64,000 nt of DNA from Symsagittifera roscoffensis (taxonomy: Eukaryota; Xenacoelomorpha; Acoela; Convolutidae): positions 2,430,854 to 2,494,853 of the forward strand of contig NC_087070.1 of assembly GCF_963678635.1 (NCBI RefSeq), read 5' to 3'. This document shows positions 57,193-64,000 of the stretch, piece by piece. Below the pieces are notes generated by a model. The model searched no databases. It was not told the origin of the DNA and was given only the letters and a program-made list of their open reading frames with translations. Each line of letters starts with the position of its first letter. The stretch's first letter is position 1. Made by a program: the position numbers and the translations under genes.

Positions 57193-60100
57193 TCATTCAA
57201 CTTCCCGTTTAGAGTAAAAACAGCTCAATCCTTTTTTAGTTTGTTCATAATTTGCGACTGCATGGTTAATAGTTTTCAATCCTCTATTCGTTGCCGCATC
57301 CAATACTTTTCCATACTTTGCCATCGGCCCATCTCCAGAGTCTTCTAATGCGCGTTTGTTCAGTCCTTTACTGCTCAACTTATACTTTTGATTTTTACTA
57401 TTGTAACAGCAAAAACTTCTACACAGGCATAACTTTTCGGTGCATCTGAACTCGTTCTTGAACAATCCTGGGTCTGTCTTTTCATGTGTCTTATGTTAAG
57501 AACAGCAAGTACGGAAAAAAAAATTTTTTTTTGCATCTGCCCTGAAGTCGTCTCGACAGTCCTTGCTTCGTTTTTCAGTCCATTCTGCTCGCTTGCTGGG
57601 AAGGATGCAATTATCTAAATCTTCTTCTGCCAAAGCCATACAGAGGGAATCTGTATGCACTTCGAGTTCTTCGAATTTATTGACATCGCAAAATTTATCA
57701 AAAAATTACAAAACAGCTCTAACATTCTCAACTAGTAAAATTAACAAGTTCCAATTCATACAATTCTTTAACTACGGTATTAAGTCTCTTAAAGAATTGG
57801 TTATTGATAGCTTTGGGGGTTTTTTTGTCTCTAAGATATTTTGTCATTATATGTTTTGATCTGTCCAATATTTGATAGCTGTAGAAACTTTTTCCAAGAA
57901 GTTTCATTGATTCGTCGTTCTACGCCAGATAAGGGATTTTCATCGCCGGCTCGCCTAGCATCAACAACAGACTGAACAAAACTGTTGAATACTTTATGCG
58001 GTGTGTATTGTACAAAACAATGAATGTTTGTACACTGTAGTCCAGGATCCAAGTAAAAGTTGAAAAGTGGTGTGATAAGTGTTCCGTAGGTCAATTTGAA
58101 GCTCGATATCAACATTCTTTGCGGTTGTTTTAACAAATCGTTTTTTTTCGCATATGACTCCATATATTCCCCAATATCGTTTCTGATTACATCTATATTT
58201 TCGAAATTAGGTGGGAAATTGGAAAGTTTTGATTTTAGCTCATCTCGGACACTCAAATCGCATTGCACGTAGCCCAATTTTGTTTCATTTCTAATGTTTT
58301 GCACTTGTGAGTTGGCAGAAAGAAGTCTTTTGAATGAAAAGTGAGTTCTAACGTGATTTTTTACGTCTACATTGTTTTTAAATTGATCCCACCAGCTACA
58401 CTCCCACATTTTTTCTATAGAGTACCCTTTTTCTCGAATGTAATCTTTTCGAAGCTCATTAATTTCGTTTCTTGGTTCCGCGTTTGATATCATCATCCGT
58501 TACGCTCGGTGTAGCTTCATGACAAGGACAAAAATGGAAATAATAACTCATTGCTTCAAAGACAGTCTTAGAATGGTTGCAATAACCATCAACACTGAAG
58601 CAATCAATTTTTTTCTGTTTTCCTGTAGTGTAGTAACTCTCAATTTTATATTCAGGTCTGATTGCTTGAAAGTATGACATGACCATGTTTTCAATTGTTC
58701 GAACTCGGTTTTGCCTTGTCTTGAATTTTTGTGATTCTTCATCGTAGTCCCATCTCGTATACAAACCTGTGGGCATATTCTAACACATAGAAAAATGATA
58801 GAGTTGACTAGCATCAATACCAATGATTGATTTACACAAGTGATTTGATTTTCGAATAAGGGTTTCTTTTTCTACTGCTTTCCTTGTGAAAACAATTGAG
58901 GGACCACCGGTCATAACTTCCCGTATTTTTTCAAGCAAGTCACTATCATTCGAAAAGAATGAGTAAAACTTATAGTCGGTTGAATTGTGTAGACAGATAT
59001 TGGCTAGGTTCGGTAGTTTGCAGCCGAGCTTTGACATGTCTATCCCTTTGTCATGATAAAATTCAATCATTTTCTGCATAGCATCAAGAGTAGGAACAAC
59101 ATCCTTGTTGTTATACCACCGTAGAAATTTTCGAATAATGTCATCTTTTCCTGTTCCCAGATAGATTTAAGGTAGTTGTAGTTTTCCAATCCCGTAGGTG
59201 GTTTGATTTTGAGTCCGAGTTTTTCAAGGCTTGCCCTTCAGTTATCCCAATGTTAAGAAGTTTTTGATATTCATCAAACTCTTTATCGAGAGGGTTACTA
59301 TTCTTCAATTTGCTGTAGGAGTCATACGAGGGTAGTTGTTTTTCATCAAGCTTGTGAAAACAATTGAGGGACCACCGGTCATATCTTCAAGCAAGTCACT
59401 ATCACTCGAACAGAATGGGTAAACGTTATAGTCGGTTGATTTGTGTAGACAGATATTGGCTAGATTCGGTAGTGTGCAGCGGAGCTTTAACATGTCTACC
59501 CCTTTATCACGATCAAATTCAATCATTTTCTGCATAGCATCCTTGTTGTTATACCATCGTAGAAAATCGCAAAATGTTGTCATCTTTTCCTGTTCCCAGA
59601 TAGAATTAAGGTAGTTGTAGTTTTCCAATCCAAAAGGTAGGAAATGAGGTATGATTTAATGAGGTTTATATCATACCGACCACTGTTGAATCTAAATACA
59701 GGTAGAGTTTTGGTGTATCTCTGTAGATGTTGCATCAAATCAATCAATTAATTTTTTTAATCCTGAAGAAAAGAGTGGATGCCTCTGTTTCTCCCTCATC
59801 CTCGATACACTCGTCTTCGTACTCTGTTGCTTCAATCTTGTTGAAACTAGCTCGTTCATCAACTATGCTGAAAATTGTGTCCAGCCGTTTTTTGTTGTTG
59901 TTTTCAATTTCCGGAAAATTTGATCACATTTCGGTATTATGTTTTTCCGTTAACAACTCCAAGTTTGCCACAAATCAATAATGAGGGTTGTGGATCTTTA
60001 TCACACACAAAAATGGGTTTGTCAAGTAAATTGGATAAAATTGACACTGATATGTGTTCATTCTTTCCGATTCAAGTTATTGTTTTGGTTGGTTTAAGTT

Positions 60101-61397
60101 CTTCGCATGGCACGTAAATTATGTTCAAGTCAAAAATAGCGATATTTTTGAAAAAGGTTTGTTCTTTGCTGTACTCAATATTGAACCCATCCAGTTTTTC
60201 AAACAACGTCTCTGGAAGATTATAAACTTTTTTGGGGTAAATGTTTTTGATTCGGTCCTTGCAACAGAGAAGATGGCGGTTGAAGTGGTCTGCTTTGTGG
60301 AAAAGTGTATCACAAGTTGGGCATCGGAAGCATTTGAAGAACGTAAATAATGTTGTTGTTGTATCGTAGAAATTTTATTGTATTCTCGTTATTACCGATA
60401 CTTCTCCGAGCTAATTCTCCTACAAAATCTCCATCTTCAATTTCGATATCGTAGATAAAGATGCTTTTCCCTAGTATGTCTTCAATTATTGGTAGATTGT
60501 CCATCGAAGCTCTACGAAATTTTCCAGAAAATCCTTAAAGATCTTTGAAGTGGATGTTTCAAGACTAGTTGTTCCATGTAAACAAACATTGTATGGTTGT
60601 TTTTAATTTGGTTTCGAAAGCAAACAATTAACATGGTTATTCCTCAGAAGTGGTTCGGGAATCACAGAATCTGAACGTCCCATAGGTACCTTTTTCAGTA
60701 AAGCTGCAAAAATGGTCACATTTGTGATCAACTTGAATCGCCATTTCGTATTTGGCTCCTTTGTGTACAAACTTCAATGATATTTTGCTTATTGACCATG
60801 TTCTGTATAGTTGTGAAGTCTGCTTTTGAACAATCCGCTCATCAAAGAGGTGTCATTTTCATGAGCGTAGAAGTAACGATATTCACCCGTTTCTATTGTT
60901 GATTTTTGCTGCACAATCAAGTTTTTAAAAGACTTGATCCAATTTTTCATTAACTAGATTAGGATCTAGTTTTGAAACTGAAAATTGAATACTTTGTCCT
61001 GTCCATTGTCTTTCTCGGTTTCTGTCAAGAAGTGTTGACAGGCATTCAACACATCTTGTAGCTGATCACTATACTCCTTGTTTTCCAAGATTTTATTCAA
61101 ATCAGCAACAGAATCACTCGTTTTTCTCTCTTTCAACCCGTGATCCTTCTTGCGATGCTGTTGAAGTGAATAATAGCTTGGAAATTCTTTTTCACACGAT
61201 ACACACTTTTTGACTGCTGGTTTCTTGCTGGTTGTATGTACAAGCTGCGGACAAGAAATAACTCCTCGGACACAATTCTTGCTCTGTCGAGCCGCATTGG
61301 CTCTTCTGTAATCTTTACCACAATCCTCGCATTTCACTTTCTCATTCCAGTTGAGTGCTGGCAACTGAAAAAAAGTTGGAGATTTAGCCTGTACCAA
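57193..61397 (-). pseudogene. polB: Maverick DNA polymerase B, copy 3 (reaches the N-terminus, broken)
   Basis: This is the only copy reaching the start. N-terminal zinc-finger part (61397-60966): CEDCGKDYRR and CVSCEKEFPSYYSLQQHRKK (C2H2-like). Exonuclease region: KNIAIFDLNIIYV at about 60140, where an acidic residue is expected two after the Asp. Then TTFCDFLRWYNNKDAMQKM (about 59580), GIDASQLYHFSMC (motif A region, about 58800), TGLYTRWDYDEESQKF (58770), KQPQRMLISSFKLTYGTLI (about 58120) and VVDARRAGDENPLSG. Motif C reads HTDS (57646-57657), losing the first catalytic Asp. The C-terminal part has KLSSKGLNKRALEDSGDGP and YEQTKKGLSCFY. A 280-bp internal repeat (59354-59636) and frameshifts add to the damage. 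Confidence 0.88.
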
Positions 61398-61945
61398 AAT
61401 TAAACAAAGAAAATGGTACCTACAAAATTGGGAGGTTTAAAAAAATTATTAGATTATTTAAACTTATTTTGATTTGTTCAAAACTATTGAAAAAATTTTC
61501 AAGTAGTTAAACAAATAATAGAGCGATTGCTTTTAAGGTAAAAGAAAATCTGAATGAAATAAGTTTTGTTTACTATCACTTAGTGAAAATCAACCAATCA
61601 GAACTGAGTTCTGTTTTCGTATCACTGTATGTTGGAAATCGACTAATCAGAATCCAGCATTTTCTAAAAAAGAACTGTTTATCAATTCTAAAATAACCTT
61701 AATCATGATTTGAAAAAGGTCAATTAGAAACATTTGTTTTTTCTCGAGTAATTTTACAAGAAAAAAGAATAAATTCCAATCTATTTACTTATTGATGAAG
61801 TAGATGTAGAATCTTACTTTTTTCATAATTTTTTGGACGTTTATGTTGTCCAAAATAGAGTTCCCCGACTCAGTAAAGGTCTGTTTAGCTACCCCTTTCT
61901 CAGCTCTTTCTTGTTTTTACTCTTCTACTCAACTTATTGCTCAAA
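61398..61945. promoter_or_regulatory. Divergent spacer between polB and the tandem gene pair
   Basis: No ORF is seen. It has CCAATCAGAACTGAG (about 61593) and CTAATCAGAATCC (about 61632) CCAAT-like words, and a pyrimidine-rich run ending in ACTCAACTTATTGCTCAAA just before the ATG. That run is repeated before the second gene (62800-62857), so it is probably part of the promoter or 5' UTR. Confidence 0.4.
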
Positions 61946-62437
61946 ATGATCTTCTCAGTGCAAAAAAGCAACGTCATGTACTATGTAGAATTTTCGCCTG
62001 AGCTAGTACAAATTCAAGTTCGAGAAACAGTCTCTGGAGTTTTTCTGGCCCGAATGGACATCTCAGTCCAAGTCTGGCCCATGGTGGAAGTGATGCCAAG
62101 GGATTTCAACGATCATCATATGATGCAAGTACCCATGAACGAGAATCAACTTGGAGAAATGCAAATGAAGGAGCAAGTGTCTGAGCATGTAGGAATGAAC
62201 CACCCCGAAATTCCTTGTTCTAGAGCTCCGGCTCAATAATTTGACGCTTTCCTATTTCCTTGGGAAGAGGGTTCTCTGGACAACCCAATTAACATCGAAG
62301 AGGGTGAGGGGTTCTCTGAGCCAACAATTCCAAACAACGAAACACCAAGACAACCATCAGCGATGGAGGCAAGACCAGCTTCGCATTCTATAGAGAACCG
62401 CCAGAACTCGTCAACTGCTCGACAACTTTTTGAATAA
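61946..62437 (+). pseudogene. Tandem unknown gene, copy 1 (in-frame stop)
   Basis: ATG at 61946 starts a 163-codon frame that matches copy 2 at most positions, but a TAA at 62237-62239 cuts it after 97 residues. Beyond the stop the frame continues with the FDAFLFPWEEG and FSEPTIPN stretches to the natural stop at 62435. An open frame can be drawn from TTG at 61937, but ATG is the sensible start and is kept in copy 2. See copy 2 for the protein. AATAAA-like sequence overlaps the stop. Confidence 0.7.
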
Positions 62438-62857
62438 ATATCTTGATGAAATTTTTTTGTGTATAATGTTACTTATTTGGAAGATTTAGGTCTTTAAAAA
62501 GTAAACTTTGTCTGATTGAATGCGACAACTACATTAAAAAGAAAATTTGCCTAACATAGGGCTTTGTTTCCGATTGGAAACGACTTTTATATAAAAAATT
62601 CCACAAAAAGAAGCTGGAATCTGATTGGAAACGACTAAATTTCAAATAAGGAAAATCAATTCTGATTGGTTAAACCTACACATTCCAGTTGAAGGTATCC
62701 CTCGTTCCTAACTAACAATAATTTTATTTTCAACTAAACCACCGTCAACTACCTCCTCTCTCAGCTCTAAATACCCTAATTTAAACTTATCTTTTGTCAG
62801 CTACCCCTTTCTCAGCTTTTTCTTGTTTTTACTCTTTTACTCAACTTATTGCTCAAA
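62438..62857. promoter_or_regulatory. Promoter region of the second tandem gene
   Basis: No ORF is seen. It has several ATTGG words: CTGATTGAATGCGAC (62513), CGATTGGAAACGAC (62571), TGATTGGAAACGAC (62620) and TCTGATTGGTTAAAC (62661), i.e. inverted CCAAT boxes, two of them in a repeated GATTGGAAACGACT unit. A TTTATATAAAA TATA-like box lies at 62586-62596. The last roughly 60 bp repeat the pyrimidine-rich leader found before copy 1. Confidence 0.45.
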
Positions 62858-63349
62858 ATGATCTTCTTAGTGCAAAACAGCAACCTCATGTACTCTGTAG
62901 AATTTTCGCCTGAGCTAGTACTAATTCAAGTTCGAGAAACAGTCTCTGGAGTTTTTCTGGCCCGAATGGACATCTCAATCCAAGTCTGGCACATGGTGGA
63001 AGTGATGCGAAGGGTTTTCAACGATCATCATATGATGCAAGTACCCATGACAGAGAATCAACTTGGAGAAATGCAAATGAAGGAGCAAGTGTCTGAGCAT
63101 GGAGGAATGAACTTCCCCGAAATTCCTGGTTCTAGAGCTCCGGCTCAATCATTTGACGCTTTCCTCTTTCCTTGGGAAGAGGGTTGTCTGGACAACCCAA
63201 TTACCATCGAAGAGGATGAGGGGTTCTCTGAGCCAACAATTCCAAACAGCGAACCACCAAGACAACCGTCAGCGATGGAGGCAAGACCAGCTTCGCGTTC
63301 TATAGAGAACCGCCAGAACTCGTCAACTGCTCGACAGCTTTTGGATTAA
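62858..63349 (+). CDS. Unrecognised 163-aa protein, intact tandem copy 2
   Basis: Intact frame from ATG 62858 to TAA 63347-63349. The N-terminal half (residues 1-75) looks like a folded beta-rich segment (VEFSPELVLIQVRETVSG, VFLARMDISIQVWHMVEV), followed by a Met/Gln-rich stretch (HHMMQVPMTENQLGEMQMK). The C-terminal half is acidic and Pro/Ser-rich and probably disordered (ITIEEDEGFSEPTIPN, PRQPSAMEARPASRS). There is no signal peptide, membrane segment or Cys-rich motif. Codon use is more GC-balanced than the surroundings. It lies divergent to polB, 1.5 kb inside, so it may be Maverick cargo or a host gene. I do not recognise the family. Confidence 0.75.
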   Translation: MIFLVQNSNLMYSVEFSPELVLIQVRETVSGVFLARMDISIQVWHMVEVMRRVFNDHHMMQVPMTENQLGEMQMKEQVSEHGGMNFPEIPGSRAPAQSFDAFLFPWEEGCLDNPITIEEDEGFSEPTIPNSEPPRQPSAMEARPASRSIENRQNSSTARQLLD

Positions 63350-63600
63350 ATACTTTTGCAAATAATTGCTGTTTGTTTTTAACTTCGTTCTTTGTAATTA
63401 ACTAATTTTTTCAGTTTCATTTTAATCATGAGATTAGATGAGAGGTTCAGGGTAAATCTTTGAAAAACAGTTAGAACTTAATTCAGTGCTCCGAATTCGC
63501 TTACATCTTAAGAATCTTGATTGTTTTTTGAATGCATATTAGAGAAAAAACAATACAAAATTTGTACGCAAGTAAAAACTACCTGATCAATTGTTGTGTC
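63350..63600. other. 3' flank of the tandem gene
   Basis: No gene is seen. An AATTTTTTCAG acceptor-like site lies at 63404-63414, with no open frame of note after it, so it may be chance. Confidence 0.4.
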
Positions 63601-64000
63601 TTGTCAAATAAACTGAAACATTTTTCGCACTTCGTCGAAAAAATTGAAACAGTTTTTGCATCTTGTCATAAAATTTGGAAAACTTTTTGAATCTTGTCAA
63701 AAACTGAAACACTTTTATCATTTCGTCAAAAGAACTCAAAAATTTTTCGCACTATGTAGAAAAAGTGAAAAAGTTTTCGCATCTTGCCAAAAAAATTGAA
63801 TTACCTTTCGCATTTTGTTGAAAAAAGTGAAACAATTTTCACATTTTGCCAAAAAAATTGAAAAAATTTTCGCATTTGTACAAAAAAAGTGAAACACTTT
63901 TCGCATACGCTTGAAAAATTGAAACACTTTTCCCATCTGGCTGAAAAAATTGAAACATGTTTCGTGTTCTGTTGAAAAAGCTGAAACAAAAATTGCATTT
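63601..64000. repeat. Minisatellite of about 36-bp period
   Basis: About eleven degenerate units of the form GAAAAAATTGAAACACTTTTCGCATTTTGTC run to the window edge. Units vary at the centre and in spacer length. The Phe/Lys-rich minus-strand frames here (63736-63936, 63801-63998) are products of the repeat, not genes. The array may continue past the window. Confidence 0.9.

Noticed and set aside
1-64000. CRISPR arrays, tRNA or rRNA genes
   Set aside because: No regularly spaced identical repeats with unique spacers, no tRNA cloverleaf with GGTTCRA arms and no rRNA core motifs were seen.

Overview
The window looks like AT-rich genomic DNA from an invertebrate animal, most likely a nematode. 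The grounds are the AT-rich intergenic DNA, 3' splice sites of the TTTTTTCAG type (for example just before 23464, 29732 and at 63412) and the mix of fold-back/MITE elements, a Ty3/Gypsy-type LTR retroelement with an envelope gene, and a Maverick/Polinton. No rRNA, tRNA, CRISPR or bacterial operon was seen. The host assignment is inference.

Layout. 1-7770: no convincing gene. It holds a hAT-like MITE (2597-2895), a large hairpin built of short repeats (3030-3434) and a 1.45-kb inverted-repeat element (6044-7497). 7775-33382: a complete but dead LTR retroelement of about 25.6 kb (element 1), with LTRs of about 405 and 410 bp starting TG and ending CA, a 4-bp target duplication CTTA, and a primer-binding site 2 bp after the 5' LTR. 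Its order is gag, protease, RT/RNase H, integrase, small membrane ORF, Ser/Thr/Pro-rich ORF, envelope (class III, chuvirus-like by pattern), and an unrecognised accessory ORF (ORF-X) entered through a splice acceptor. A second small ORF (ORF-Y) lies before the 3' LTR. It is oversized because a 371-bp unit at the integrase N-terminus is tripled and a 6.2-kb block from integrase C-terminus to ORF-X is tandemly duplicated, with a 33-bp filler at the junction. It also carries stops, frameshifts, a lost second integrase Asp and a Glu-to-Lys change at the expected third catalytic position.

34184-56647: an older, more decayed relative (element 2), truncated in its 5' LTR and missing gag core and the protease active site. 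An 884-bp GC-rich, highly structured insert of unknown type (40387-41270, 13-bp duplication) sits in its integrase. Its envelope region has been amplified: four env segments occur between 44.2 and 56.6 kb.

48432-61397: three tandem minus-strand pieces of Maverick protein-primed DNA polymerase B. Two are preceded by the same Maverick terminus (AGTAGTAT...), inserted at the same point of env, so the Maverick landed in the retroelement envelope once and the chimera was then amplified. The third copy reaches the N-terminal zinc-finger region, but its catalytic motif C reads HTDS rather than DTDS. Divergent from it, at 61946-63349, are two tandem copies of an unrecognised 163-codon gene; the first has an in-frame stop and the second is intact. 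The window ends in a minisatellite of about 36 bp period (63601-64000).

Comparing elements 1 and 2 points to parts that were under selection: the paired leader hairpins, a non-coding block between pol and env, and the small membrane ORF.
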